DNA of 64,000 bases, taken from Photobacterium arenosum (lineage in GTDB: Bacteria > Pseudomonadota > Gammaproteobacteria > Enterobacterales > Vibrionaceae). The stretch lies in assembly GCF_014841115.1 (NCBI RefSeq), contig NZ_JACYTP010000003.1:1-64000 (forward strand), written 5' to 3'. The translations under genes and the position numbers were made by a program. The notes beneath the pieces are model-generated. The model was not told the DNA's origin and did no database searches. It saw nothing but the letters and a program-made list of their open reading frames with translations. Of this stretch, positions 36,901 through 45,483 are shown one piece after another. Numbering within the stretch: position 1 is the stretch's first letter; every line of letters begins with the position of its first letter.

Positions 36901-38301
36901 GCAGCGGAGCAGCCCGAAGCAACACTCGATCCTGCCTGGGATGAGGCCGTTGCCGGACGCCAGGAACCTGTGTTCAACCTGGAGGAATTTCCGGAGTTCG
37001 ACGAAGAAGCTGCGCTGCTCGATCCTGAAGCGGTCTCGTGGCAAGACGATGAGGATGACAAAGACTGGTCTGATGATGATGCCCAGGCCGCGCTCAATAA
37101 AGTCTCGGAGCAGTTACAGCTGGCCGCGCAGGCTGCTGAGCGAAACGGTGAGCTGGCTGAGACAGAAGCAGAACCGGCGCAGGCAGTACCGGAGCAAGAT
37201 GCTCCTTCATTACAAGATGATTCTGCGTCGCAAGAGGCTTCTTCCGGGCAAGCTGTGCCTATGCATGGCAAACCTCAGTATGAATATGCGGTGATTGATC
37301 CGACGACCTTGCCTGAGTTTGATGAAGATGATGCATTGAATGCCTCATTTGAAGAGCAGATGGAGCTGGAGCAGTACGAGCAGGAACTGAAGCACGGCGA
37401 TGAAGCACAGACTGTCCAGCCTCAGCCTCAGCCTCAGCCTCAGCCTCAGCCAGAGCCAGAGTCACAGCCAGAGCCAGAGCCAGAGCTGAATGAACCCTGG
37501 AGCGATGAAATGATCGACTCCGCAGGCTTGGATATGGCGGCGTTGCTGGCAGAACCTGAGCTTGAACTGCCAGCTATGCAGACGTTTGATGAGCTTCAAT
37601 CCGATGAGACACTGCCTTCAATGCGCACCGAAGACAGTGCGGATGCTGAGCCTGGGGGGGAACTGTCTGATCTTGCGTTGCCTGATGCCGACGTTCCGGC
37701 TGAGCCTGAATCTTTGCCGGAGCCACAGCCTGAATCTGAACCCAGAGCAGAACAAAACAATCCCGATGAGTTCGAGCATGAACAGTGGCTGCTACATGAA
37801 AGTGTGCCGCTGTCCGAGCTGGATGATCAGGAGCTGTCGCCGGAAGAAAACGCCATCTGGGGAGCGGATATCCCTGAGCCTGAACTGGAAAGTGAGGACT
37901 GGGGGGAGCAGCCGCCGCTCTCTGAACAGACTGACGAGCCTGTGGACGTCGCAGATACTCAGGCAGAGAGCCAGCTGATAGCCTCAGCAAGTGACAATGA
38001 GCCTTACATCAGTATCGATGAACTGATGAAAGAGCTGGAAGGGGAGTCGGATCCTGAACTGGATTCAGCACCGCTGAAGCTGGATGTGGGGCTGGATGAG
38101 TTTCCGGATGTGTTAGCCGGCATTGGCGATATTGATGTCGACGGTGCGGGTGAATACGCCAGCAAACTCGATTTGGCCAAAGCCTATCTGGAAATGAATG
38201 ACACTGATGGGGCATACTTTTTATTGGAGGATGTGGCTGAAAACGGTGATGGCGATGTCAGCCGTGAAGCTGCGAATCTGTTATTAAAGATGGATCGCTG
38301 A
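33913..38301 (+). CDS. fimV: FimV/HubP-type polar landmark protein
   Basis: A very long acidic inner-membrane protein (1462 residues from the GTG at 33913; an ATG at 33934 is the alternative). In order there is a signal segment (RAILPVVIASAALQLPVAV), a Pro/Ala linker, and a LysM-like peptidoglycan-binding module (NETLWSIASRYKPNDNVSIY). A coiled coil (LTKLRESNQLLRVRLSEM) and a single transmembrane helix (ALAGAALIPGSLIAGLLAFF) follow. A huge Asp/Glu-rich cytoplasmic region with repeated LLDELLD-like blocks leads to the conserved C-terminal FimV domain (LDLAKAYLEMNDTDGAYFLLEDV). In Vibrio the orthologue HubP recruits ParA-like ATPases to the pole for chromosome, flagellum and chemotaxis placement. 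truA follows, as in that group. Confidence 0.9.
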   Translation: MSDSSNKMKRAILPVVIASAALQLPVAVQANTVRIMGPTDQVAEPVQPPAPAVSPAPSPRPAVTQPRAATSRPATAPGNRSVGIYGPTGENETLWSIASRYKPNDNVSIYQVLGAIFRANPNAFTDSNIHGLIPGSRLRMPTMAQIQAENADQIRNRVETDLQRREQSRARAGNAGNTTGGNNSRPASASAGTSGTGSASAPRSAPAPKPAVPAPQVQAQSPSVAASTPERPAAPAVSSTAPAAGVAAAAAGTANGALSPALQEQLDTSDEELTKLRESNQLLRVRLSEMQHEIGALKEQLAGDEELRGEIQSFIAQQKVQQGQLDAPLVEQPPVHWLDKLVANPWALAGAALIPGSLIAGLLAFFVGRRRKEEDTAPPVAEVSKEAPKPIVTDLDDDEPHLGLDSEDSSLDDLFDDKTPQDNPIFSDNLFDDNDAELDELDLTDGLDDAFGNELPKSDISVKNNDQAIGLQDMERALDQIDQAPPQEKEDSLSGIWDKPFSAQDNEETDFDLAVGLLEDEDALPAKPVEDKRNDDLFDAFADSELTGNKADSIELGMLDQDILNELMQDFEREGDVQNEPASSAVNNARADSIQDDSAEADWELDDLNSDFNLDASSTELLDELIDDQESDADSDFELDENSTVLLDELLDEDNPNEQIDPELDAEENTDEDKDVFDELLTLDEEDPQEEDTVSADDIDDLIFSEKKTVDEHLSELDDTETQSEPPEEYLQGMADVGDSVSDGTETQDSAPDESDTGIFDAEPEAEKVADAAPPPAAVQAATDEAEAVAESEFEPESEPETTASQDELTVEADPQQDDIDSLLSDVQTDDSVVMESDSADSAPDDNIEAEDSGAVNEPVSHSEAPATEIGDTEAEPEKSVSAEQDADEGAATETFAQQVAEHTAPDAQDVVAEPAPASPDTESAEDHDTVQWHHDSDEASQLIEQNPYLKSELAEKAVDEAQVKAQEQAQTQVQAAEPEFVDDEQVHEHTSALDAAAEQPEATLDPAWDEAVAGRQEPVFNLEEFPEFDEEAALLDPEAVSWQDDEDDKDWSDDDAQAALNKVSEQLQLAAQAAERNGELAETEAEPAQAVPEQDAPSLQDDSASQEASSGQAVPMHGKPQYEYAVIDPTTLPEFDEDDALNASFEEQMELEQYEQELKHGDEAQTVQPQPQPQPQPQPEPESQPEPEPELNEPWSDEMIDSAGLDMAALLAEPELELPAMQTFDELQSDETLPSMRTEDSADAEPGGELSDLALPDADVPAEPESLPEPQPESEPRAEQNNPDEFEHEQWLLHESVPLSELDDQELSPEENAIWGADIPEPELESEDWGEQPPLSEQTDEPVDVADTQAESQLIASASDNEPYISIDELMKELEGESDPELDSAPLKLDVGLDEFPDVLAGIGDIDVDGAGEYASKLDLAKAYLEMNDTDGAYFLLEDVAENGDGDVSREAANLLLKMDR
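37417..37451 (+). repeat. CAGCCT hexanucleotide tract inside fimV
   Basis: Nearly six tandem CAGCCT units encode alternating Gln-Pro, continuing into Glu-Pro repeats. The unit is a multiple of three, so slippage would change protein length without shifting the frame. Confidence 0.85.
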
Positions 38302-38322
38302 TCATTTCATCAGACTGAACAG

Positions 38323-38348
38323 GAAGTCCGCGTATGCGGACTTCTTTT
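38323..38348 (+). terminator. Rho-independent terminator after fimV
   Basis: GAAGTCCGC (38323-38331) and GCGGACTTC (38336-38344), loop GTAT, then TTTT. Confidence 0.85.
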
Positions 38349-38432
38349 CTTTTGGCGCTTTTTTTATAATCCCTGCTTTCGCTTTGCTGGCGGACACGCT
38401 GGCAGGGTTTTCAGATAAGTAAGAGTGCAGAC

Positions 38433-39212
38433 ATGCGAATTGCCTTAGGAATTGAGTACGACGGGAGCCGCTATTTTGGTTGGCAGCGTCAGCGTGACGT
38501 TGACAGTGTGCAGGGCAGACTGGAAAAAGCGCTGAGCAAAATTGCCAACCAGACCATAGAGGTGCAATGCGCCGGTCGTACTGATGCCGGTGTGCACGGT
38601 ACCGGGCAAGTGGTGCACTTTGATTGTGATACACCGCGCAAGCTGGTGGCCTGGACGATGGGAACCAACGCCCATTTGCCCAAAGACATTGCTGTGCGCT
38701 GGGCAAAGGAAGTACCGGATGAGTTCCATGCCCGTTTCAGCGCCACCGCCAGACGTTATCGCTATGTCATTTACAATCATGCGCTGCGGCCTGCTATCCT
38801 TGGTTCGGGTATCAGCCATTATCACGGTGAGCTGGATGCTGAAAAAATGCATCAGGCCGGACAGTACCTGCTGGGCGAGAATGACTTTACTTCATTCCGG
38901 GCGGTGTTTTGCCAGTCCCGCAGCCCGTGGCGTAATGTGATGCACCTGAATGTCACCCGGCAGGGCCATTACGTCATTATTGATATTAAGGCCAATGCTT
39001 TTGTTCATCATATGGTGCGTAATATCACAGGCAGCCTGATTAAAGTGGGGCGGGGCGAAGAAAAACCTGAATGGATTCAGTGGCTGCTGGCGCAGAAAGA
39101 TCGTACTTTAGCGGGTGCGACCGCAAAAGCGGAAGGCTTATATTTGGTTGAAGTGGATTATCCTGAAGCCTATGATTTGCCCTGCGTTTCTGCAGGCCCG
39201 CTCTTTTTGTGA
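38433..39212 (+). CDS. truA: tRNA pseudouridine(38-40) synthase
   Basis: A 259-residue pseudouridine synthase modifying positions 38-40 of the tRNA anticodon arm. [19 protein letters not shown] is the family start. The catalytic aspartate is in [30 protein letters not shown] and [17 protein letters not shown] follow in the expected order. The length is normal. A terminator separates it from fimV, and a promoter in the 80-base gap is likely but not obvious. The fimV-truA-accD-folC order is a conserved gammaproteobacterial neighbourhood. Confidence 0.97.
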   Translation: MRIALGIEYDGSRYFGWQRQRDVDSVQGRLEKALSKIANQTIEVQCAGRTDAGVHGTGQVVHFDCDTPRKLVAWTMGTNAHLPKDIAVRWAKEVPDEFHARFSATARRYRYVIYNHALRPAILGSGISHYHGELDAEKMHQAGQYLLGENDFTSFRAVFCQSRSPWRNVMHLNVTRQGHYVIIDIKANAFVHHMVRNITGSLIKVGRGEEKPEWIQWLLAQKDRTLAGATAKAEGLYLVEVDYPEAYDLPCVSAGPLFL

Positions 39213-39491
39213 GCAGGTGATCTGTTTTAACGCGCAATATCGCGCTGACTGGTTGTCGCGCAGGCAAGGTCTGCAGAGGTTGAGTGAAATCTGAGCTGTA
39301 ATGGTTCAGTCGGACGTTAACTGGTCGGTCAAGTTTCTTGAGCTAAGATCCCGTTAACACTCTATTTCCTCAAGGTACAACCAGTTTTTTATCTACACTT
39401 AGACGAGTTTGTGTTTTAATTCCGGACTTGAAATTATCGAATTGATTATCCCTTGCCACAGGGCGGGGGAGATGTAAATGAAAGGTCATTC

Positions 39492-40433
39492 ATGAGCTGG
39501 CTTGAAAAGATCCTCACAAAAAGCAACATTGTAACGTCTCGTAAAGCATCTATCCCTGAAGGGGTATGGACGAAATGTACCTCTTGTGAACAGGTACTTT
39601 ATTACGCTGATCTTGAGCGCAATCTGGAAGTTTGCCCAAAGTGTGATCACCACATGCGCATGAAAGCCCGCCGCCGTCTGGAAACCTTCCTCGATGAAGA
39701 AGGCCAGGTGGAGATTGCTGCGGAGCTGGAGCCTAAAGATCACCTGAAATTCCGTGATTCGAAAAAATACAAAGACCGTATTACAGCGGCCCAGAAAGCC
39801 AGCGGTGAAAAAGATGCGCTGGTGGCCATGAAAGGGACATTGTTACAGCAACCTGTGGTTGCCTGTGCCTTTGAGTTCTCCTTCATGGGGGGCTCTATGG
39901 GATCGGTTGTCGGTGCCAAGTTTGTTCGCGCGGTTGATGAAGCGATTGCCAATAACTGCGGTCTGGTTTGTTTCTCTGCCAGCGGCGGTGCCCGTATGCA
40001 GGAAGCGCTGATGTCTCTGATGCAAATGGCGAAAACAAGTGCGGCGCTGGAGCGTTTGTCGGCGAAAGGTTTGCCTTTCTTCTCTGTGCTGACTGATCCG
40101 ACAATGGGCGGTGTTTCTGCCAGTCTGGCGATGTTGGGTGATATCAACATCGGCGAGCCTAAGGCGCTGATTGGCTTTGCCGGACAGCGGGTGATTGAGC
40201 AGACTGTACGCGAGAAGTTACCTGAAGGTTTCCAGCGCAGTGAATTCCTGCTGGAGCACGGCGCGATTGATATGATTGTTGACCGCCGTGAAATGCGTCA
40301 GCGTATTGGCGGCCTGCTGGCCAAGATGATGAATGCTGAGTCTCCGCTTGTGGTGCCTGTCGAAAGGGAACCGCAGGTGTCAGCGGACGTCGAAGCTGAC
40401 AGCGATACCGAGTCTGCGGAAGACAAAGCTTAA
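39492..40433 (+). CDS. accD: Acetyl-CoA carboxylase carboxyltransferase subunit beta
   Basis: A 313-residue subunit that, with AccA, transfers carboxyl from biotin to acetyl-CoA to make malonyl-CoA. The N-terminal four-Cys zinc finger is CTSCEQ...CPKC, and the crotonase-fold body has [18 protein letters not shown] and [16 protein letters not shown]. The ATG at 39492 ([10 protein letters not shown]) is the family start; an in-frame start 39 bases upstream adds residues unlike AccD. The C-terminal tail is acidic, as in Vibrio homologues. A strong terminator follows. Confidence 0.97.
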   Translation: MSWLEKILTKSNIVTSRKASIPEGVWTKCTSCEQVLYYADLERNLEVCPKCDHHMRMKARRRLETFLDEEGQVEIAAELEPKDHLKFRDSKKYKDRITAAQKASGEKDALVAMKGTLLQQPVVACAFEFSFMGGSMGSVVGAKFVRAVDEAIANNCGLVCFSASGGARMQEALMSLMQMAKTSAALERLSAKGLPFFSVLTDPTMGGVSASLAMLGDINIGEPKALIGFAGQRVIEQTVREKLPEGFQRSEFLLEHGAIDMIVDRREMRQRIGGLLAKMMNAESPLVVPVEREPQVSADVEADSDTESAEDKA

Positions 40434-40443
40434 GACGAAAAAG

Positions 40444-40472
40444 CGCCTGGTTGTATACCGGGCGTTTTTTTT
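40444..40472 (+). terminator. Rho-independent terminator after accD
   Basis: CGCCTGGT (40444-40451) pairs with ACCGGGCG (40457-40464) with one G-U pair, followed by eight T. Confidence 0.88.
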
Positions 40473-40626
40473 CGCGCAGACAGAAGTGAAAAGCGGTCTG
40501 CCAGTCAGGCAAATATCGTTATTGTTCCACATTTCGTTTCTTCGTTTGGCTCTCAACCGTTAAATTCTGCGTACTTCATGCTACATTAAGCGACATCATC
40601 TTAATTACATTAGTTAGTACTGTTAC

Positions 40627-41910
40627 ATGTCTGATTCCTCTGCAACGCCGCAATCTGTTCCTTCGGCTACTTCACCGCTAAATGACTGGCTGCTTTATCT
40701 GGAAAACCTTCACACCAGTGCCATCGAGCTGGGGCTGGATCGTGTGCAGGCCGTGGGTGAGCGGGCCGGATTACGCAAACCGGCACCGACAGTGATTACT
40801 GTTGCGGGCACCAATGGTAAAGGTTCGACCTGCGCCATTCTTGAAGCCATCCTGCAGCAGGCGGGATACAGTGTGGGTGTGTACAGCTCACCACATTTGG
40901 TGCGCTACAACGAGCGGGTACGCATTAATGGTCAGGAGCTGGATGACAGTGAACACAGTCAGGCGTTTGCGGCGGTAGAATCATACCGGCAGGACACCAG
41001 TCTGAGCCTGTTCGAATTCGGTACACTGGCCGCACTCAACCTCTTTAAAACCCATCAGGTAGATGTTGTGGTGTTAGAAGTGGGACTGGGTGGCCGACTG
41101 GATGCGACCAATATTGTGGATCATGATGTCTCGGTTATTACCAGTCTGGCCATTGATCATGTGGACTGGCTGGGGAACGACATCGAAGTGATTGGCTATG
41201 AGAAGGCCGGTATTTTCCGTGCCGGGAAGCCAGCCGTCTGCGGTCAGCCCAATCCCCCTGCTTCCGTGGCCGCGCATGCTGACAGTATTGGGGCTGAGTT
41301 GTATCAGGTTGGCTATCAGTATACCTACGAGCAGGCAGGAGAGACCTGGAACTGGAAGTGCGGTGCATTCGACATGGAACAGCTGCCTCTGCCTGCTTTA
41401 CCTTTACCTAACGCGGCCACTGCGCTGATGGCACTTGGTGTCGCTGAACTGGAGATCAGTGATCAGCACATTGTTTCCGGCTTAGCCAAAGTGCGCCTTG
41501 CCGGCCGGATGGAAACGGTAGCGGATAATCCGCTGATTTTACTTGATGTGGCCCATAATCCGCATTCGGCAAATTATCTGGCCCGTCAGCTCAAGGCGCT
41601 GAAGAATGTCCGCCCGGTGGGTAAAATTCACGGCGTGGTGGGTATGCTGCGTGATAAAGACATCCCATCAACCCTGATTGAGATGAAGGCGGTAGTGGAT
41701 GCCTGGTATCCGGCCTCGCTCAAGGGGCCTCGCGCCGCGTCTGCCCAGGAAATTGCTGAGCATCTGACGTTTGAGGGCGATCTGTATACTGCACCTGAAC
41801 TTGCTTATCAGGCGGCATTAATGCTGGCGCAACCTGAAGATGTCGTGATTGTCTTTGGTTCGTTTTACACAGTTGGCGAAGTGTCCAGCTACATTAAGAC
41901 ACAGGAGTAA
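40627..41910 (+). CDS. folC: Bifunctional folylpolyglutamate synthase / dihydrofolate synthase
   Basis: A 427-residue Mur-ligase-type enzyme that adds glutamate to dihydropteroate and to reduced folates. The ATP loop VAGTNGKGSTCAILEAIL, the SSPHLVRYNERVRING folate loop and LLDVAHNPHSANYLA are diagnostic. The length is normal. dedD starts two bases after its stop, and cvpA-purF follow, the classic folC-dedD-cvpA-purF order; dedD is probably co-transcribed while cvpA has its own PurR-type promoter. Confidence 0.96.
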   Translation: MSDSSATPQSVPSATSPLNDWLLYLENLHTSAIELGLDRVQAVGERAGLRKPAPTVITVAGTNGKGSTCAILEAILQQAGYSVGVYSSPHLVRYNERVRINGQELDDSEHSQAFAAVESYRQDTSLSLFEFGTLAALNLFKTHQVDVVVLEVGLGGRLDATNIVDHDVSVITSLAIDHVDWLGNDIEVIGYEKAGIFRAGKPAVCGQPNPPASVAAHADSIGAELYQVGYQYTYEQAGETWNWKCGAFDMEQLPLPALPLPNAATALMALGVAELEISDQHIVSGLAKVRLAGRMETVADNPLILLDVAHNPHSANYLARQLKALKNVRPVGKIHGVVGMLRDKDIPSTLIEMKAVVDAWYPASLKGPRAASAQEIAEHLTFEGDLYTAPELAYQAALMLAQPEDVVIVFGSFYTVGEVSSYIKTQE

Positions 41911-41912
41911 GT

Positions 41913-42473
41913 GTGGCGAGTAAATTTCAGAGTCGTCTGGTCGGAACTATCGTACTGGTCGCAATCGGTGTGATTTTTCTGCCTGATTTTTTTGATGGCA
42001 AAAAGCAGCACTTCCAAGAGCAGTTTGCCAGTATTCCTTTGCAGCCTCAGACTGGTAATGGAGACAACCTGATTGCGATTCCGGAACCCGTGGATGCGGA
42101 AGCCGAATTACCACCTATGCCAGTGACTGAGCAAATTGCCGGAGAACCTGTACTACCCGAGTCGGTATCCGAGCCTGTTAACGTCAAGCCGCAGCCTGTC
42201 GGCGAACCGCAACCGGGCAACACAGACAGTGGCTGGGTGATTCAGCTGGGGGTGTTCCGTAATTTTGAGAATGCGCATCAACTGGTTGAGAAACTGAGAA
42301 GTAAAGGCTATCAGGCGCACGTTCTGCCAAAACAGCTGAAACCAGGTGATTTGGCCCGTGTTGTCGTCGGACCCGAGATCGACAAAGATAAACTGTCAGG
42401 GAAAGCAGACGATTTGCGTAAACTTACCGGGCTTAACGGGCAATTGCTCAGATTTAACCCACTCAACCCTTAG
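41913..42473 (+). CDS. dedD: DedD-like SPOR-domain cell-division protein
   Basis: A 186-residue inner-membrane protein with a short cytoplasmic N-terminus and one transmembrane helix (LVGTIVLVAIGVIFLPDFF). A Pro/Glu-rich periplasmic linker leads to a C-terminal SPOR domain (about 108-186, starting GWVIQLGVFRNFENA) that binds denuded septal peptidoglycan. It starts with GTG two bases after folC. Its last three bases overlap the PurR-type operator of cvpA. Confidence 0.88.
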   Translation: MASKFQSRLVGTIVLVAIGVIFLPDFFDGKKQHFQEQFASIPLQPQTGNGDNLIAIPEPVDAEAELPPMPVTEQIAGEPVLPESVSEPVNVKPQPVGEPQPGNTDSGWVIQLGVFRNFENAHQLVEKLRSKGYQAHVLPKQLKPGDLARVVVGPEIDKDKLSGKADDLRKLTGLNGQLLRFNPLNP

Positions 42474-42508
42474 GTAAACGTTTGCGTTCTGATTTTTTCT
42501 GTTAGAAT
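42472..42508 (+). promoter_or_regulatory. PurR-type operator and promoter of cvpA-purF
   Basis: AGGTAAACGTTTGCGT (42472-42487) matches the PurR consensus at 14 of 16 positions. A -10 candidate TAGAAT (42503-42508) follows at a distance that makes the operator overlap the -35 region, as expected for purine repression of purF. Confidence 0.8.
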
Positions 42509-42537
42509 ACGCGCCAACAACAAGAATTAAGTAGAAG

Positions 42538-43029
42538 ATGATCTGGATTGATTATGTCATTTTAGGGGTGATTGCCTTTTCTTCACTGGTCAGTTTGATC
42601 CGTGGTTTTGTGAAGGAAGCGCTGTCGCTGGTGATTTGGTTTGCGGCATTTTTTGTTGCCAGCAATTTTTACAAAGAACTGGCGGTGTATTTCACCAATA
42701 TTCAGGATGAGCTCATACGAAATGGCAGTGCTATCGCGGTATTGTTCATTGCCACACTGATTGTGGGAGCGGTAGTGAATTATGTGATCGGGCAACTGGT
42801 GCAGAAAACCGGTTTGTCCGGTACCGATAGGGTGCTGGGTATCGTATTTGGTGCCCTTCGCGGTGTGCTTATCATTGCCGCTGTGCTGTTTTTTCTGGAT
42901 GCCTTTACCGGTTTTGCTGATGCAGAATGGTGGCAGGCGTCGCAGTTAATCCCGCAGTTTGGTGTGGTAATTGAGTGGTTTTTCTCTTACCTGAAAGAGA
43001 GTTCCAGTTTTCTTCCCGGCGCGTTATAG
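42538..43029 (+). CDS. cvpA: CvpA family membrane protein
   Basis: A 163-residue inner-membrane protein with about four hydrophobic helices, beginning [20 protein letters not shown] and containing the conserved [13 protein letters not shown] loop. E. coli CvpA is needed for colicin V production and influences envelope stress resistance; its molecular activity is unknown. The gene precedes purF, as in enteric bacteria, under a shared PurR-type promoter. An unusual perfect 16-bp inverted repeat separates the two. Confidence 0.92.
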   Translation: MIWIDYVILGVIAFSSLVSLIRGFVKEALSLVIWFAAFFVASNFYKELAVYFTNIQDELIRNGSAIAVLFIATLIVGAVVNYVIGQLVQKTGLSGTDRVLGIVFGALRGVLIIAAVLFFLDAFTGFADAEWWQASQLIPQFGVVIEWFFSYLKESSSFLPGAL

Positions 43030-43044
43030 CGCCGGATTTATATT

Positions 43045-43103
43045 AATTGCATTGAGTAACCGTATGGAGACAACGAACTAACGTATTGTTACTCAATGCA
43101 ATT
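43045..43103. repeat. Perfect 16-bp inverted repeat between cvpA and purF
   Basis: AATTGCATTGAGTAAC (43045-43060) and GTTACTCAATGCAATT (43088-43103) are exact inverted copies separated by 27 bases. There is no T-run after the right arm, so a terminator is unlikely. The right arm ends 30 bases before the purF start. Confidence 0.9.
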
Positions 43104-43132
43104 ATTGATGATCCATGACGAGGATTTAGGAC

Positions 43133-44650
43133 ATGTGTGGTATTGTCGGAATCGTGGGAAACACCCCGGTTAACCAGTCTATTTATGATGCACTGACCGT
43201 GCTGCAGCACCGTGGCCAGGATGCTGCCGGTATTGTTACCCTGGAAAGCAATCGTTTTCGTCTGCGCAAGGCCAATGGCCTGGTGCGTGACGTCTTCGAA
43301 GCAAAACACATGCAGCGTCTGCAGGGGACCGTAGGGCTTGGGCACGTTCGTTACCCTACTGCGGGCAGCTCAAGTGCTTCAGAGGCTCAGCCTTTTTATG
43401 TGAACTCTCCTTACGGTATTTCACTGGCGCACAATGGTAACCTGACTAACGCAGCCGACATCAGAGATTCGCTCTTTGAGCAGGCTCGCCGTCATGTTAA
43501 CACTTCTTCCGACTCGGAAATTCTGTTGAATGTTCTGGCTCATCAGCTGGAAGGCGCGACTAACTACCCGTTAACTTCAGATGACATCTTTGCGGCGATT
43601 CGTGCTGTGCATAAAAAGGTGCGTGGTGCTTATGCCGTTGTGGCTATGGTTATCGGGCATGGTCTTATGGCATTTCGTGACCCGCACGGAATCCGCCCTC
43701 TGTGCCTGGGTAAGCGCGAAGTTGAAGGTAAAGTCGAGTACATGGTTGCCTCTGAATCGGTGGCACTGGACGCGGTGGGTTTTGATTTCATGCGTGATGT
43801 TGCACCGGGAGAGGCGGTCTATATCACTTTTGACGGCCAACTGTTCACTGAGCAGTGTGCTGAAAATCCGGCTTTGAACCCATGTGTGTTCGAGTTCGTG
43901 TATTTTGCCCGTCCAGACTCTTTCATTGATAAGATTTCTGTGTACAGCGCTCGTCTGAATATGGGTAAGAAGCTGGGTGAGAAGATTAAGCGCGAGTGGG
44001 ATGATCTGGATATTGATGTGGTTATCCCGATTCCGGAAACCTCTTGCGACAGTGCACTGGAAATTGCCCGTACGCTTGATAAACCTTACCGTCAGGGCTT
44101 TGTGAAGAACCGCTATGTCGGCCGTACCTTTATCATGCCGGGTCAGCAGCTGCGCCGTAAGTCAGTGCGTCGTAAACTGAACGCGATCAGCTCTGAATTC
44201 AAGGGTAAAAGTGTACTCCTGATTGATGATTCGATTGTACGTGGGACCACCTCTGAGCAAATCATTGAAATGGCGCGTGAAGCGGGTGCCAAAAAAGTCT
44301 ACCTGGCTTCTGCGGCGCCGGAAATTCGTTTCCCTAATGTATACGGCATTGATATGCCAAGCGCGAATGAACTGATTGCTCATGGTCGTGAAGTGGATGA
44401 AATCTGCAAGATGATCGGTGCAGACGGTCTGATTTTCCAGGACTTGCAGGATTTGGTGGATGCGGTTGCAGAAGGCAACCCTGACATTAAACTGTTCGAA
44501 ACCTCCGTCTTTAATGGCAACTATGTCACGGGCGATGTGAATCAACAGTATTTAGAGTACCTGGAAACGCTGCGCAGCGAGGATGCCAAAACGCAACGTG
44601 AGATTCAGCAGGAACTGGCAAACCTGGAACTGTATAACGAAGGCGTGTAA
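43133..44650 (+). CDS. purF: Amidophosphoribosyltransferase
   Basis: A 505-residue enzyme of the first committed step of purine synthesis, making phosphoribosylamine from PRPP and glutamine. The N-terminal nucleophile amidotransferase domain begins [10 protein letters not shown], with Cys2 exposed after Met removal, and [11 protein letters not shown] follows. The C-terminal phosphoribosyltransferase domain has [17 protein letters not shown], the PRPP loop. The length matches E. coli PurF. The ATG follows GAGGATTTAGG. Purine repression probably acts at the cvpA promoter. A bidirectional terminator follows. Confidence 0.97.
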   Translation: MCGIVGIVGNTPVNQSIYDALTVLQHRGQDAAGIVTLESNRFRLRKANGLVRDVFEAKHMQRLQGTVGLGHVRYPTAGSSSASEAQPFYVNSPYGISLAHNGNLTNAADIRDSLFEQARRHVNTSSDSEILLNVLAHQLEGATNYPLTSDDIFAAIRAVHKKVRGAYAVVAMVIGHGLMAFRDPHGIRPLCLGKREVEGKVEYMVASESVALDAVGFDFMRDVAPGEAVYITFDGQLFTEQCAENPALNPCVFEFVYFARPDSFIDKISVYSARLNMGKKLGEKIKREWDDLDIDVVIPIPETSCDSALEIARTLDKPYRQGFVKNRYVGRTFIMPGQQLRRKSVRRKLNAISSEFKGKSVLLIDDSIVRGTTSEQIIEMAREAGAKKVYLASAAPEIRFPNVYGIDMPSANELIAHGREVDEICKMIGADGLIFQDLQDLVDAVAEGNPDIKLFETSVFNGNYVTGDVNQQYLEYLETLRSEDAKTQREIQQELANLELYNEGV

Positions 44651-44683
44651 CGTCGTTTACTGTCAGTACCAGTGTCTGAACAC

Positions 44684-44714
44684 AAAAAGGCAAGCTCCCG
44701 GAGCTTGCCTTTTT
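44684..44714. terminator. Bidirectional terminator between purF and the Yip1-family gene
   Basis: AAAAAGGCAAGCTC (44684-44697) and GAGCTTGCCTTTTT (44701-44714), loop CCG. The A-tract on the left gives a T-run on the minus strand too, suiting both convergent genes. Confidence 0.9.
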
Positions 44715-44736
44715 AATGTGTTGAAGCCGGGACAGG

Positions 44737-45336
44737 TTAGTGGCTGAACTGTGGCCCCAATCCCATGTTCCACAGGATGACTGAGCCGGCAATGATGGAA
44801 ACCAGCAATACCAGGCCACAGGTTACAATCGAGCTGGCATAGATAAAGCCGCGCTCTTCCGGAATGTGCATCAGAATAGGGACACCTGTGTATAGCAGGT
44901 ACACGGAGTAGGTAATACCGACCAGTCCGGCCATCATCAGAAACCACAACTGAGGGTACAAGGCGGCAATACTGATCATAAACAGCGGTGTTGCTGTGTA
45001 AGCTGCCAATTCAAGCGCTTGGGTATAGGTTGGTGTTGAGCCAAAGGTATGGCTCATCCAGTATGTCAGGTAGGCAAGCGCAAATACCCCGCCAATCAGG
45101 GCAAAGTACATGGCAACAGACATGAACAGCGCACTGGACGGTGTCAGGTAAATCGGGTCAACAGCCCCGACCCGCCAGCCGATAAACACACTGGAAATGT
45201 AGGCAAAAATAGGCGGAAGCAAGGCGATCAGCATAATGTGGCTCAAACTGCTTTGCATCCCCTCATGCTGCTCATCAATGTTGTGCCACTCTTTTTTGGG
45301 ATGAGTGTAAAGCCCGAATAAATGTCCCAGAATCAT
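44737..45336 (-). CDS. Yip1-family inner-membrane protein
   Basis: A 199-residue polytopic protein with about five hydrophobic helices (e.g. HIMLIALLPPIFAYISSVF and SIVTCGLVLLVSIIAGSVI). The N-terminus LGHLFGLYTHPKKEWHNI and the conserved YTATPLFM loop fit the Yip1/DUF1282 group. No bacterial function is established for the group. It is convergent with purF and may follow the LysR regulator gene on the same strand, with 147 bases between them. Confidence 0.8.
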   Translation of the reverse strand: MILGHLFGLYTHPKKEWHNIDEQHEGMQSSLSHIMLIALLPPIFAYISSVFIGWRVGAVDPIYLTPSSALFMSVAMYFALIGGVFALAYLTYWMSHTFGSTPTYTQALELAAYTATPLFMISIAALYPQLWFLMMAGLVGITYSVYLLYTGVPILMHIPEERGFIYASSIVTCGLVLLVSIIAGSVILWNMGLGPQFSH

Positions 45337-45483
45337 AACCTATCCTCGTTATCTAGGGTGCAAATCGCACAACGTATTGCAGGTTGTTGTTCAGAACACT
45401 GTCAGTGCATATCCGGGCACTTTTTGTGTTCTTTGTCATATAACGTTTAGACGGGCTTCTGCCGGTTGGCAAGGAGAGCAGGC

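Noticed and set aside
34283-37990. Several Ser- or Arg-rich antisense frames inside fimV
   Set aside because: They are the complement of the long acidic repeat region (GAT/GAA codons give ATC/TTC or shifted Ser/Arg runs). Their composition explains their openness.
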